Shown piece after piece: positions 34,228 through 43,435 of a DNA stretch of 64,000 nucleotides. Both the position numbers and the translations under genes were made by a program. Position 1 is the first letter of the stretch. The number at the start of each line of letters is the position of its first letter. The stretch is taken from the NCBI GenBank assembly GCA_023269615.1, contig JAHFSY010000005.1, positions 1 to 64,000 of the forward strand, read 5' to 3'. The stretch comes from Verrucomicrobiota bacterium (GTDB lineage: Bacteria; Verrucomicrobiota; Verrucomicrobiia; JABWAM01). The notes under the pieces are model-generated. The model had not been told where the DNA came from and ran no database searches. It saw nothing but the letters and a program-made list of their open reading frames with translations.

Positions 34228-36258
34228 TTACTTCGTTTTGCCAGAAATTTGCAGGGAATCCACCCAATCCGCCTCCCAAAAACTTCTGGGACTTCCATCC
34301 CAGCGATGGGCCGTCATCCATTCCAACGAGATATACACATCCTTGCCGGGAGTGATTTCGAGTTCCGTGCCATGAACGAGCCCCTGCATTTTAGCGACGC
34401 TGGCGAGCTCCCTTAATTTTTTAGGATCGTTTCCGCCCCGAATGCGAAACTGGGCTTCACGCATCTGAACATCGGCATCAATCGAAAGCGTTTTCCATTT
34501 TTGGAACAACGCGGCGGGAAGCTGGAGCAGGATGACCGACGGCTGTCCCGGCTGGATTGAATAGAGTTTGCCGTTGGAGAACGGGTTCAAGTTGGCGTTC
34601 TGTCCGCCTTTGAGAAAGCCCATGGATTGTGGGGATGAAAAGTCGTCCGAATACAGAAGGCCCCCTGCCGCCGCGTCCGCCCGGCGCTGCCAGACATCGC
34701 CAATGCTGCCCCCCATCGCATTCACATCCATGACTTTTTCATAGAGCCCGGGATCGGGGCAATGGCGGTAAAACTCGCTGCCCGTTTCAAGGCCAACGCG
34801 CAACACATAGTCCGCGCCGAGCGGGTGGATTGCGGTGTGGCCTTGAATTCTAAGATCGTTCCTCAGGTAGGCCGGAAGGTCGGCGAGTCCTGGCCACGCG
34901 GCCAGCCGGCAGGTCACGGTTGATCCGGGCGGCGCATTCCGGTTGACGTAATCAAAGAGCGGCTGAATGCCTTCACCGTACCAGCCCACGTTGAATGTGT
35001 GATTTTTCACCACGGATCGTGTTCCCCCCACAATCGCGCTGAAAAAATCAATGTAATAAGGATGAATGCGCACGACGGTCAGCAGCTCACTCGCGACCAC
35101 GAAGCCGCCGATGGCGCAACGCCACCGGGCCGCGGACATTTTCCAGCGCGCCAGTTTCTCCGACAGCGAGACAATCCCCAGCGCGGCCAGCACGCACGTG
35201 GATGGATAACAGATGAGGATGTAATGGTTCAAAGCCGAACGAAAAGAAATCGCCCCCGCGATGAGCGGCGCAAAAGCGAAGAGCCAGAGCAGTAGCGACT
35301 CATTTCCGCCGATGGCCCCCTTTGCCGTGCGATACAAACCCGCCATGAACGCCAGAAATACCGCCAGCGGCATTGTCGCCACAAAAATCACAACGTAATA
35401 GTAAATCGGCACCGTGCGAATGGTTCCGAAAAACCATTCCATGCTTCCCCCTGCCTTGGCGACGCTCCCCTGCTGGCCAAACACTTCCAATAAACCCTGG
35501 ATCGGATGAGACCAAAGATAGGGCCAGGTGATCGTAAAGATGACGAGACCGACTATTCCCGAAAGCAATCCGAAGCTGATCAAGCGGGGAATCATTTCCG
35601 GCGGCGCTTCCCGTCTCCTCACAAACCAATGCACGACGAGGGCAGCTTGCAGGATCAGGATGGTCTGCATGCCCACCCGCATGTACGCGGCAAAACTGAT
35701 TCCCGCCCAAAGGATGGCAAAGAACCAGTCCCGTCGCCTGCCCGTCTGAAAATAACGGGTCATCATCCATAGGGCAACGGTGGAAGCCAGCCGCGCCGGC
35801 AGATCGTGCGACGCAAAACGGTCGTGCCCCAGCACGCCCGGGAAGAGCGAGAGAAAGAATGACGCCATCACCCCGACGCCCGAGCCGCCCAGCTGGCGTC
35901 CGATGAGGAACACCACCATGACCTGAAGGGACCCGAGGACCGCGGCATTGAATCGCGCCCCGGCAAGGTCGTGGGCGCTGCCCGGATCATCGCCAAAGAG
36001 CGCTTGCGGGATGACGCCGTACAGCCAGCGGATGATGGCCACGGTGGGCTTATGATAACCCCATCCCTCCGAGGTGAAGTTCCCCGACTTGACCAACTGC
36101 CACCAAGGCCCCGAGTCTTTGGCGGCAAGCTCGTCATAAGTGATCGAGATCGAATTGAAGTCCACGACGCGAAACGCAAGGGCGGTGACGAAAATGAGGA
36201 TGCAAAGCAGCCTCGGATTCCGAAGTTTTTCGTTCCAGCGGGTGATCCACGGTTCCAT
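34228..36258 (-). CDS. PMT/ArnT-like (GT39/GT83) membrane glycosyltransferase
   Basis: This 676-residue protein has about 10 transmembrane segments followed by a soluble C-terminal domain (about 400-676). The first extracytoplasmic loop after TM1 carries the acidic YDELAAKDSG, the position where GT-C enzymes such as PMT and ArnT keep a catalytic aspartate or glutamate. Such enzymes use polyprenyl-phosphate sugars to glycosylate a substrate outside the cytoplasm, which fits the GT2 donor-maker at 29415. The C-terminal part contains a beta-rich module. It is divergent from the sugar operon at 36420. Confidence 0.85.
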   Translation of the reverse strand: MEPWITRWNEKLRNPRLLCILIFVTALAFRVVDFNSISITYDELAAKDSGPWWQLVKSGNFTSEGWGYHKPTVAIIRWLYGVIPQALFGDDPGSAHDLAGARFNAAVLGSLQVMVVFLIGRQLGGSGVGVMASFFLSLFPGVLGHDRFASHDLPARLASTVALWMMTRYFQTGRRRDWFFAILWAGISFAAYMRVGMQTILILQAALVVHWFVRRREAPPEMIPRLISFGLLSGIVGLVIFTITWPYLWSHPIQGLLEVFGQQGSVAKAGGSMEWFFGTIRTVPIYYYVVIFVATMPLAVFLAFMAGLYRTAKGAIGGNESLLLWLFAFAPLIAGAISFRSALNHYILICYPSTCVLAALGIVSLSEKLARWKMSAARWRCAIGGFVVASELLTVVRIHPYYIDFFSAIVGGTRSVVKNHTFNVGWYGEGIQPLFDYVNRNAPPGSTVTCRLAAWPGLADLPAYLRNDLRIQGHTAIHPLGADYVLRVGLETGSEFYRHCPDPGLYEKVMDVNAMGGSIGDVWQRRADAAAGGLLYSDDFSSPQSMGFLKGGQNANLNPFSNGKLYSIQPGQPSVILLQLPAALFQKWKTLSIDADVQMREAQFRIRGGNDPKKLRELASVAKMQGLVHGTELEITPGKDVYISLEWMTAHRWDGSPRSFWEADWVDSLQISGKTK

Positions 36259-36419
36259 GGGGGAGCTCGACGTTCAGGTAATCATGCAGGGTGCGACGCG
36301 GCTCAGGATAGACAGGTGCACCCCCGGCACAAGGAAAATACGTTGAGCGGGCGGGAATCGGGTTGCAAAGACGGTTGAAAATCGGCATTTTCTGCCGCGT
36401 CCGCAAGCCGGAGCGCATG

Positions 36420-37406
36420 ATGGAAAAATGTTTCATATTGGGAAGCAATTCGTTCTCGGGAGCCAGCTTCGCCTCGCACGCGCTGACGCAAGGGCTGGCT
36501 GTTTTCGGGGTCAGCCGTTCACCCGAACCCGCGGATGTGTTTCTTCCCTACAAGTGGCAGCCTCACAAACGGTTCCAATTTGATCGTCTTGATTTAAATC
36601 ATGATCTCGACCGGATCATGGAGCGCATCGCGGAATTCCGTCCGGATTTCGTCATAAACTTTGCCGCCCAGAGCATGGTGGCTGAAAGCTGGGAACACCC
36701 CGAACACTGGTACCAGACCAACGTGGTCGCCAACGTGCGGCTGCACGACCGTCTGCGTCACCTGGATTTCATCCGCAAGTACGTTCACATTTCCACCCCC
36801 GAGGTTTATGGCAGCTGCATGGGAAACGTGACGGAAGAGTTTCCATTCAACCCAAGCACGCCGTACGCCGCCTCGCGCGCGGCCTGCGACATGCACCTGA
36901 TGACGTTCTTCCGCAATCACCGTTTCCCCGTGGTCTTCACGCGCGCGGCCAACGTGTACGGGCCCGGACAGTCGTTGTACCGGATCATCCCCCGGACCAT
37001 TCTCTTCATCCGGCTTGGCCGCAAACTCCAGTTGCAAGGAGGGGGGCGCTCGGTCCGATCCTTCATCCATATCCGCGATGTGGCAGATGCCACCCTGCGG
37101 ATCGCGCGAGAGGCGCAACCCGGCGAAGTCTTTCACCTCTCCACGAACATCCGTGTCTCCATCCGCGAACTCGTGGAAATGATCTGCAGTAAAATGGGCG
37201 CGAAATTTCGCGACGTGGTTGAGATGTCGGATGACCGCCCGGGCAAAGATGCTGCGTATCTGCTGGATAGCGGCAAGGCGCGTGTGGCACTTGGTTGGAG
37301 TGACACCATGTCCCTGGAGCAAGGCGTCGAGGAGACGATCCGCTGGGTGGACAATCACATTGATGTTTTGAAGACCCAGCCAATGCAGTACATTCACAAG
37401 CCATGA
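36420..37406 (+). CDS. SDR sugar-nucleotide dehydratase/epimerase
   Basis: This 328-residue extended SDR is of the dTDP-glucose 4,6-dehydratase type. NAD-binding GSNSFSGASF is at the N-terminus, STPEVYGS at about 119-126, YAASRAACD with the YxxxR variant of YxxxK, and RAANVYGPGQ at about 174-183. Classical RmlB has TDE where this protein has TPE, so the dehydratase general acid appears to be missing and another reaction, such as epimerisation, is likely. A GGAG site favours the ATG at 36420 over 36417. It opens a long operon coupled by ATGA overlaps. Confidence 0.85.
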   Translation: MEKCFILGSNSFSGASFASHALTQGLAVFGVSRSPEPADVFLPYKWQPHKRFQFDRLDLNHDLDRIMERIAEFRPDFVINFAAQSMVAESWEHPEHWYQTNVVANVRLHDRLRHLDFIRKYVHISTPEVYGSCMGNVTEEFPFNPSTPYAASRAACDMHLMTFFRNHRFPVVFTRAANVYGPGQSLYRIIPRTILFIRLGRKLQLQGGGRSVRSFIHIRDVADATLRIAREAQPGEVFHLSTNIRVSIRELVEMICSKMGAKFRDVVEMSDDRPGKDAAYLLDSGKARVALGWSDTMSLEQGVEETIRWVDNHIDVLKTQPMQYIHKP

Positions 37407-38443
37407 CTCCCCAGAACATCCTTGTGAGCGGCGGCTTCGGCTATGTGGGCAGCCGTTTGACGCCCCTCCTGCTTGCGCAGGGGCATCGCGTTCGCGTGCT
37501 TGACCTTCTCCTCTACACGGACGCGGGTGTTGAGGCCCTTCGAGCGGATCCGTCCTTTTCCCAATGGAAGGAACGCTTTGAGCTGGTTGTGGGAGACATC
37601 CGCGATCCCTCCAAGGTTTCCGAGGCTGTGCGGGGTGTGAATACGGTGATTCACCTGGCGGCGATTTCCAATGATCCGACCGGGGAGCTGGATGAAGTAT
37701 TGACGCGGCAGGTGAACTTCGACGCGATCGGCATGCTGATCTCGCTGGCGCGTGCGGCCGGGGTGCGGCGTTTCATCAACGCCTCCTCCAGCAGCGTGTT
37801 TGGCATCAAGCAGGAGAAGGATGTGACCGAAACCATCGAACCCGAACCCTTGACCTATTACTCGAGATACAAGATGTTTTCCGAATGGCTGGTGGTGGCC
37901 GCGGCATCACCCGACTTTTGCGCGGTGAACATCCGTCCCGCGACCATCTGCGGTTTTTCCCCGCGCCAGCGCTTCGACCTTACGGTGAACAAGCTGACAG
38001 CCGATGCCGTGCGCAAGCGCGTGATCACCGTTCATGGCGGCGAGCAACGACGCCCGAATGTCGGGATGAGCGATGTGATCCATCTCTACGCTGCGCTGAC
38101 ACAGATGGAATCCTCGCTGATCAACGGGCGGACGTTCAACTTTGGATTCGAGAACCACAAGGTGATTGAAATCGCCAAAATCATCCAGTCAGAGCTTCAG
38201 GATTTATCGGTGAAGATCGAGGTCACGGATACGAAGGATCACCGCGACTATCACATCGGTTCGGGCAAAATCATCCAGGCGCTTGGCTGGCAGCCGCGAA
38301 GTTCCATCCGGCAGGAAGTGGCGGGGCTTCGACGGGCCCTTGATTCGGGGAGTTTTCCGGACATTGACTCGGCGGCGCATTACAATATGAAATCCATGAA
38401 GCTGGCCCGCCTCGCCCGATGTTACGAGCATCTTTCCAGATAA
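37403..38443 (+). CDS. NAD-dependent epimerase/dehydratase (SDR)
   Basis: This second extended SDR of the operon (346 aa) has GGFGYVGSRL (about 10-19) as the dinucleotide loop, NASSSSVFG (about 131-139) as the active-site serine region, and YSRYK (about 154-158) as YxxxK. The substrate is a nucleotide sugar by family analogy. Its ATG overlaps the stop of the upstream SDR by four bases (ATGA), indicating translational coupling. Confidence 0.88.
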   Translation: MTPQNILVSGGFGYVGSRLTPLLLAQGHRVRVLDLLLYTDAGVEALRADPSFSQWKERFELVVGDIRDPSKVSEAVRGVNTVIHLAAISNDPTGELDEVLTRQVNFDAIGMLISLARAAGVRRFINASSSSVFGIKQEKDVTETIEPEPLTYYSRYKMFSEWLVVAAASPDFCAVNIRPATICGFSPRQRFDLTVNKLTADAVRKRVITVHGGEQRRPNVGMSDVIHLYAALTQMESSLINGRTFNFGFENHKVIEIAKIIQSELQDLSVKIEVTDTKDHRDYHIGSGKIIQALGWQPRSSIRQEVAGLRRALDSGSFPDIDSAAHYNMKSMKLARLARCYEHLSR

Positions 38444-38466
38444 GACGCGCTGGATCCAATATCCCC

Positions 38467-40005
38467 ATGTTTTTCCACAAAATCATTCCATTCGAGAAGG
38501 CTCCGTTGCTGTTCCAACGTTTGAAGAAGCGTGGACGGAAGATTGTCCAGTGCCACGGCACATTCGATCTCATCCACCCCGGCCACATCCATCACCTCGA
38601 GGAAGCAAAATCCCTCGGGGATATTCTCGTCGCCACCGCCACCGACGAAAACCATGTCAACAAGGGGCCCGGCCGCCCCTACTTTAATGACGAACTGCGC
38701 GCGCGAACTCTTTCCGCCCTGGAGTGCGTGGATTACGTGGTGATGATCCCGTTCACCGGCGCCGTAGAGGCCATCGAGTGCGTACGGCCCGACATCTATT
38801 GCAAAGGCAGGGAGTACGAGGATCCCGCGCACGATGTCACCGGCAGGATCCATGAGGATGTCGCCGCCGTGAAGCGTTGCGGCGGGCGGATGAGCTACGT
38901 CGGAGACGTGGTATTCAGCTCCACAAGACTGATCAACCAGCATCTCCAGCCGCTCCCGAAACCCGTACGAGAGTTTTGCTCCAAGCTGGCTGATCGCTTC
39001 TCGCCGGCGGATGTCCGCGAAGCCGTGGAGGGTTTCTCAAAACTTCGTGTCCTCATCATCGGGGATATCATCATGGACCGCTACTCCTATCTCACGGTGC
39101 AGGGGCTCACTTCAAAAAATCGCATCATTTCCGGCCGTTACCTGCGCGAGGAGACGCAGGCGGGCGGCGCGCTGGCCGTGTACCGCCACGTGAAGCAATT
39201 CACGCGCAACGTCAAACTCGTCGGTCTCGTTGGCACGGAACCCTGGCTGCGACGCGATCTGCGCCGATTTCTGGACATCCGGGATGACTGGCTGTTCCGC
39301 GATGCCGCATTCACCACGGTCGTCAAGCAGCGTTTCGTTGAGCCGCTCAGCGAGGGAAAAGAATTGAGCAAACTGTTTGCCGTCAATTTTCTCGCCGCCG
39401 AACAGCCACGCCCGGCTCTCCATCGTGCCATCCTCCATCGCATCGAACGAGAGATCCGCCGTTTCGACCTGGTCATGGTGGCGGATTTCGGCCACGGGCT
39501 GCTTCAGGATCAAGTCCGTAAATTGGTCCAGGAGAAATCCCCGTTCCTGGCGCTTAACTGCCAGACCAACAGCGCCAACCACGGGTTCAACATCATTTCA
39601 CGCCAATACCAGCGCGTGGATGCATTTTCGCTCGATGCCCAGGAGCTGCTGCTTTCTTGTGGACGCCGTCACATCCATTTTGCCGGGGAACTCTCATCCC
39701 TTCGCCGGAAGTTGAAGTCCAGTTACGCGTGGCTTACACGCGGGGCGGTGGAGACCATCGGCCTGCAGGCCGGCGGCGCAAGCTGCCTTTGTCCCCCATT
39801 CGAAAATGAGGTCACCGACACCGTGGGCGCGGGTGACGCGTTTTTTTCCATCGCTTCGCTCGCCGCAAAGCAGAAGCTTCCGATCTCTCTCGCCACATTC
39901 CTCGGGCAACTCGCGGGCGCACAGGCCGTGAAAATCGTCGGAAACTCCAGACCGATCTCCAAGGATAAGCTTTTAAAGGGTGGCATGTCCCTGCTAAATT
40001 TATAA
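38467..40005 (+). CDS. Nucleotidyltransferase-PfkB kinase fusion (HldE-like, reversed domain order)
   Basis: This 512-residue fusion has an N-terminal cytidylyltransferase-type domain (about 1-165) with HGTFDLIHPGHIHHL carrying the HxGH active site. A C-terminal ribokinase/PfkB domain (about 195-505) ends in DTVGAGDAFFS with the GAGD catalytic motif. HldE in heptose synthesis has the opposite order, kinase first. The protein should phosphorylate a sugar or polyol and activate a sugar phosphate with a nucleotide, but whether ADP, CDP or another base is used cannot be read here. The ATG at 38467 is preferred to 38419, which would overlap the upstream gene. It is the likely centre of the pathway. 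Confidence 0.88.
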   Translation: MFFHKIIPFEKAPLLFQRLKKRGRKIVQCHGTFDLIHPGHIHHLEEAKSLGDILVATATDENHVNKGPGRPYFNDELRARTLSALECVDYVVMIPFTGAVEAIECVRPDIYCKGREYEDPAHDVTGRIHEDVAAVKRCGGRMSYVGDVVFSSTRLINQHLQPLPKPVREFCSKLADRFSPADVREAVEGFSKLRVLIIGDIIMDRYSYLTVQGLTSKNRIISGRYLREETQAGGALAVYRHVKQFTRNVKLVGLVGTEPWLRRDLRRFLDIRDDWLFRDAAFTTVVKQRFVEPLSEGKELSKLFAVNFLAAEQPRPALHRAILHRIEREIRRFDLVMVADFGHGLLQDQVRKLVQEKSPFLALNCQTNSANHGFNIISRQYQRVDAFSLDAQELLLSCGRRHIHFAGELSSLRRKLKSSYAWLTRGAVETIGLQAGGASCLCPPFENEVTDTVGAGDAFFSIASLAAKQKLPISLATFLGQLAGAQAVKIVGNSRPISKDKLLKGGMSLLNL

Positions 40006-40042
40006 GTCGTTCGAATCAACCGTTGAGAAATGTTTTAAAACC

Positions 40043-41083
40043 ATGAAAACAACCGCCGCGATCCTGGTCGCGCAACACCAGCCGCTCGTGATCGGCGAGG
40101 TGGAGATTCCATCACCCGGATTCGGCCAGGCGCTCGTTGAAGTCAAGGTCAGCCGCATCTGCGGCTCGCAACTCGGTGAGATTGACGGCGTAAAGGGTGC
40201 CGATCCTTATCTGCCCCACCTGCTTGGACACGAGGGCGGAGGTATCGTCCTCGAAACAGGACCCGAGGTTCGTCATGTCAAACGCGGTGATCGCGTGGTT
40301 CTCCATTGGCGTCCGGGTCGCGGAATTGAATCCCGCCCCCCGTCCTGTCACTGGAATGGAAAGACTCTCAACGCGGGCCTTGTCACCACGTTCAACCGTC
40401 ACGCAGTGGTCTCTGAAAACCGTCTCACGGTGGTTCCCGACGACACCGACTTCGAAGTCTGCGCGCTTCTTGCCGACACGTTGATCACCGGCTTCGGAGT
40501 GATTTCCAACGACGCGAAGGTCCGGATTGGCGAATCGGTCGTGGTGATCGGCTGCGGCGGAATCGGCCTCGGCGTGGTGCTGGGCGCAAAATTGGCCGGT
40601 GCCCACCCGATCATTGCCGTGGACATGCATCCGCACAAGTTGAAGAAAGCCGCCGAACATGGCGCGACCCACTGCGTTCATTCCGGGAAAACAGATTTTC
40701 AACAAGAGGTGCTCCGGCTTCTTGGGAACAGGCAACCCGACGTCGTGATTGATGGCACGGGCAACATCCATGTGCTGGAACAAGCCTTCGCCCTCGCAGC
40801 GGAGAAACACGGACGCTGCATCGGATTTGGCGTCATGCCACACGACCACAGGATGCATATCAACACACTTCCTTTGCATTTTGGAAAAATTCTCAAGGGT
40901 TCCCACGGCGGTGACAGCAAACCCGCCGAGGACATCCCGCGCTACCTGGCCATGATGCGCGATGGAAAGTTCGATGCGAGGGGGTTTGTGTCGCATCGCT
41001 TCAAACTCGACGAGATCAATGATGCCATCGCCCGGATGCGCGATGGCGAGGTCATTCACGCCATGATCCACTTTGAACCGTGA
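40043..41083 (+). CDS. Zinc-type alcohol dehydrogenase (MDR) lacking a standard structural-zinc lobe
   Basis: This 346-residue medium-chain dehydrogenase has a catalytic-zinc region RICGSQLGEI and GHEGGGIVLETG (about 38-72), and NAD-binding VIGCGGIGLGVVLGAK (about 168-183). The four-cysteine structural-zinc lobe expected near residues 90-115 is replaced by GIESRPPSCHWN, with a single Cys, so that zinc site appears lost. It probably oxidises or reduces a polyol or sugar intermediate. Its stop overlaps the GTG start of the transketolase subunit. Confidence 0.88.
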   Translation: MKTTAAILVAQHQPLVIGEVEIPSPGFGQALVEVKVSRICGSQLGEIDGVKGADPYLPHLLGHEGGGIVLETGPEVRHVKRGDRVVLHWRPGRGIESRPPSCHWNGKTLNAGLVTTFNRHAVVSENRLTVVPDDTDFEVCALLADTLITGFGVISNDAKVRIGESVVVIGCGGIGLGVVLGAKLAGAHPIIAVDMHPHKLKKAAEHGATHCVHSGKTDFQQEVLRLLGNRQPDVVIDGTGNIHVLEQAFALAAEKHGRCIGFGVMPHDHRMHINTLPLHFGKILKGSHGGDSKPAEDIPRYLAMMRDGKFDARGFVSHRFKLDEINDAIARMRDGEVIHAMIHFEP

Positions 41084-41904
41084 GCGGAGCGTCCCCCACC
41101 GCGGACCTGGAACGGATTGCCCGCGAAATCCGTTTCCGCCTGGTTCGGATGTCCCATGCCGCCGGCACCCCTCACCTCGCCTCAGCGTTGTCCTGCGTGG
41201 ACATTCTTGTCGCGGCCTACTGGAATGTGCTGCGCCTGGATCCGTCCAAGCCGGATGATCCGGACCGCGACCGCTTTATCCTGAGCAAAGGCCATGCCGC
41301 AACCGCCCTCTACGCCACGCTGGCTGCGCGGGGCTTTTTTCCCGAAACGTGGCTGGACACATTCGCACGGCACGGCAGCCGCCTTGCGGAACAACCCGCT
41401 CCGGGTTGCGCACCCGGGGTCGAGCTGGCGACGGGCTCTCTGGGACACGGGCTGCCGGTCGGACTTGGAATGGCTCTTGCCGCGCTCATCCAAAAACGAA
41501 AGCACCGCGTCTTTGTCCTCATGAGCGACGGTGAATGCAACGAGGGCACGGTTTGGGAAGCAGCCCTCTTTGCACCAAATCGCCAGACGGAACGGCTTAC
41601 AGTGATCGTGGATTACAACAAATGGCAGGCCACGGGGAGGAGCGATGAGGTGATGGCTCTTCCCTCTCTGCCAAAAAAATGGGAGGCCTTCGGATGGAAC
41701 GCCTGCGAGGTGGACGGCCATGATGTCGCCGCGCTGACCCGCGCCATGGAAAGCCTGTCTGACGACGGACGCCCAAAGGCCATCATCGCCAACACCATCA
41801 AGGGGCGGGGTATCTCTTTCATGCAGGACGACAACAACTGGCACTACCGTGTTCCAAACGCGGAGGAAGTCAGTGCAGCGGAAAAGGAGCTGGGATTAAA
41901 ATGA
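41080..41904 (+). CDS. Transketolase-like N-terminal subunit (TPP-binding)
   Basis: This 274-residue subunit covers the N-terminal third to half of transketolase. SHAAGTPHLASALSCVDI replaces the usual phosphate-binding GHxG region, FILSKGHAATALYA follows, and the thiamine diphosphate motif is SDGECNEGTVWEAALFA (about 147-163) with DYNKWQ. Split transketolases pair with a separate C-terminal chain, encoded here by the next gene, which begins in an ATGA overlap. The start is GTG at 41080, itself overlapping the dehydrogenase stop. It would transfer or make a two-carbon ketol unit on an unusual acceptor. Confidence 0.9.
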   Translation: MSGASPTADLERIAREIRFRLVRMSHAAGTPHLASALSCVDILVAAYWNVLRLDPSKPDDPDRDRFILSKGHAATALYATLAARGFFPETWLDTFARHGSRLAEQPAPGCAPGVELATGSLGHGLPVGLGMALAALIQKRKHRVFVLMSDGECNEGTVWEAALFAPNRQTERLTVIVDYNKWQATGRSDEVMALPSLPKKWEAFGWNACEVDGHDVAALTRAMESLSDDGRPKAIIANTIKGRGISFMQDDNNWHYRVPNAEEVSAAEKELGLK

Positions 41905-42830
41905 GAAACGCCTTTGCCAGGGAGATCACCCGTCTTGCAAAAGGGGATGAACGGATCGTCCTGCTTGCAGCCGACATCGGCAATAAATTATTTGACGACT
42001 TCAAGCTCAAGTGCCCCGGCCGATTTTTCAACTGCGGCGTGGCGGAGGCAAACATGATCGGCATGGCCGCGGGCATGGCGCTGAGCGGGCTGCGCCCGGT
42101 GTGTTACACGATCGCGCCTTTCATCACCTACCGCTGTCTCGAACAAATTCGCGTGGATGTCTGTTATCACCATGTCCCCGTGGTGCTGGTGGGCACGGGA
42201 TCGGGTCTTGCGTACGCCTCGCTTGGCGCCACACATCATTCTTGCGAGGAAATGGGAATGCTTCGCCTGCTGCCGCATCTGGCCGTGGTTGCGCCCGGAG
42301 ACAGTTTTGAGGTGACGGCCGCAACCAGGGCCGCCGTGGGACATGCGGATCCTGTTTACATTCGAATCGGAAAAAAAGATGAGCCTGTCGTCCACGCAAG
42401 CGAACCCCCGTTTGCCATCGGCAAGGCCATCCGTGTGCGCGGGGGAAGGGATGTTTGTTTTCTCAGCAATGGGGCGATGTTGCCGGTGGTCATCGCTGCC
42501 GCCGATCTGCTGGTGAAGGAAGGGCTCTCGCCGGAAATCCACAGCTTTCACACCGTGAAACCTCTGGATGAAACAACGCTTCACGACCTGTTTCCCCGCC
42601 ACCGCATCGTGGCGACCGTGGAGGAGCACGGAATTGCCGGCGGATTGGGCGGGAGCGTTGCAGAATGGCTGGCCGACCATCCATTTCCCAATGCCGCGCT
42701 TTTGCGCTTCGGCACCAGCGGGGACTTCTGGCACGAAACCGGCGAGCAGGAACACGCGCGCGAACACTTCGGCCTGACCGCTCCAGCCATCGCAGCGCGC
42801 GTCAAGTCAGCGCTGGCATCCGTCCCATGA
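41901..42830 (+). CDS. Transketolase-like C-terminal subunit
   Basis: This 309-residue chain carries the pyrimidine-binding and C-terminal domains of transketolase: the glutamate region FNCGVAEANMIGMAAGMALSG (about 37-57), the substrate-pocket ASLGATHHSCEEMGMLR (about 110-126), and a C-terminal regulatory-type domain with EEHGIAGGLGGSVAE. Together with the preceding gene it rebuilds one full enzyme of about 580 residues. It overlaps the HAD-like gene by an ATGA. Confidence 0.9.
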   Translation: MRNAFAREITRLAKGDERIVLLAADIGNKLFDDFKLKCPGRFFNCGVAEANMIGMAAGMALSGLRPVCYTIAPFITYRCLEQIRVDVCYHHVPVVLVGTGSGLAYASLGATHHSCEEMGMLRLLPHLAVVAPGDSFEVTAATRAAVGHADPVYIRIGKKDEPVVHASEPPFAIGKAIRVRGGRDVCFLSNGAMLPVVIAAADLLVKEGLSPEIHSFHTVKPLDETTLHDLFPRHRIVATVEEHGIAGGLGGSVAEWLADHPFPNAALLRFGTSGDFWHETGEQEHAREHFGLTAPAIAARVKSALASVP

Positions 42831-43435
42831 ATTGCCCCGAGATGGTTGTTGGCGTGGATCTGGACAACACCATCGTCTCGTACGATTCCCTCTTTCACCG
42901 CCTCGCTCTCGAACAGGGATTGATCCCGTCGTCATTTCCTGCATCCAAGACTGAAATCCGCGACCACCTGCGACGCGTCGGAAAAGAGAATGCCTGGACC
43001 GGGCTTCAGGGTCTTGCTTACGGAACGCGCATGAATGAGGCGGAGTTTTTTCCGGGCGTCACGGATTTTTTCTCGGAATGCATCCGTCGAAAAACCCGGG
43101 TGCACATCATCAGCCACCGAACCCGCCAGCCCTTCCTCGGTCCACCATGTGACCTGCATGACGCCGCGTTGCGCTGGCTCAAACAAGGGGGCTTTGGTGA
43201 ATGGGTTTCCCGTGGCGCCGTATTTCTCGAGCTGACGCGCGAAGCAAAGCTCGGACGGATCATGACGACAGGGTGCACGCACTTTGTGGATGACCTTCCC
43301 GAGTTTTTATCGGCGGTGGATTTTCCGGCATCAGTCCAGCGCTTGCTGTTCGACCCGTGCATGCTCCATGGCGCGGAGATTCGCTTTCCACGCATGGAAT
43401 CCTGGGCGGCAATTCACAATAAGCTCTTTTTATGA
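42827..43435 (+). CDS. HAD-like protein
   Basis: This 202-residue protein shows a haloacid dehalogenase motif I, VGVDLDNTIVSYD (about 8-20), with DxDNT, the arrangement used by phosphatases. Motif II may be HIISHRTRQP near 99-108, and a possible motif IV is FVDDLPEFL near 157-165. A specific phosphatase would fit the pathway: removing a phosphate from a sugar phosphate after kinase and nucleotidyltransferase steps. It is coupled to both neighbours by ATGA overlaps. Activity is inferred from fold only. Confidence 0.7.
   Translation: MNCPEMVVGVDLDNTIVSYDSLFHRLALEQGLIPSSFPASKTEIRDHLRRVGKENAWTGLQGLAYGTRMNEAEFFPGVTDFFSECIRRKTRVHIISHRTRQPFLGPPCDLHDAALRWLKQGGFGEWVSRGAVFLELTREAKLGRIMTTGCTHFVDDLPEFLSAVDFPASVQRLLFDPCMLHGAEIRFPRMESWAAIHNKLFL

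Noticed and set aside
36259-36419. Regulatory element between the GT39-like gene and the sugar operon
   Set aside because: The divergent gap surely holds promoters, but I find no convincing -35/-10 pair or symmetric operator in it.
36594-37397. A 267-residue open frame antisense to the first SDR of the sugar operon
   Set aside because: Shadow frame with no motif; the sense SDR is certain.
40112-41071. A 319-residue open frame antisense to the alcohol dehydrogenase
   Set aside because: Shadow frame; the sense strand carries all expected MDR motifs.
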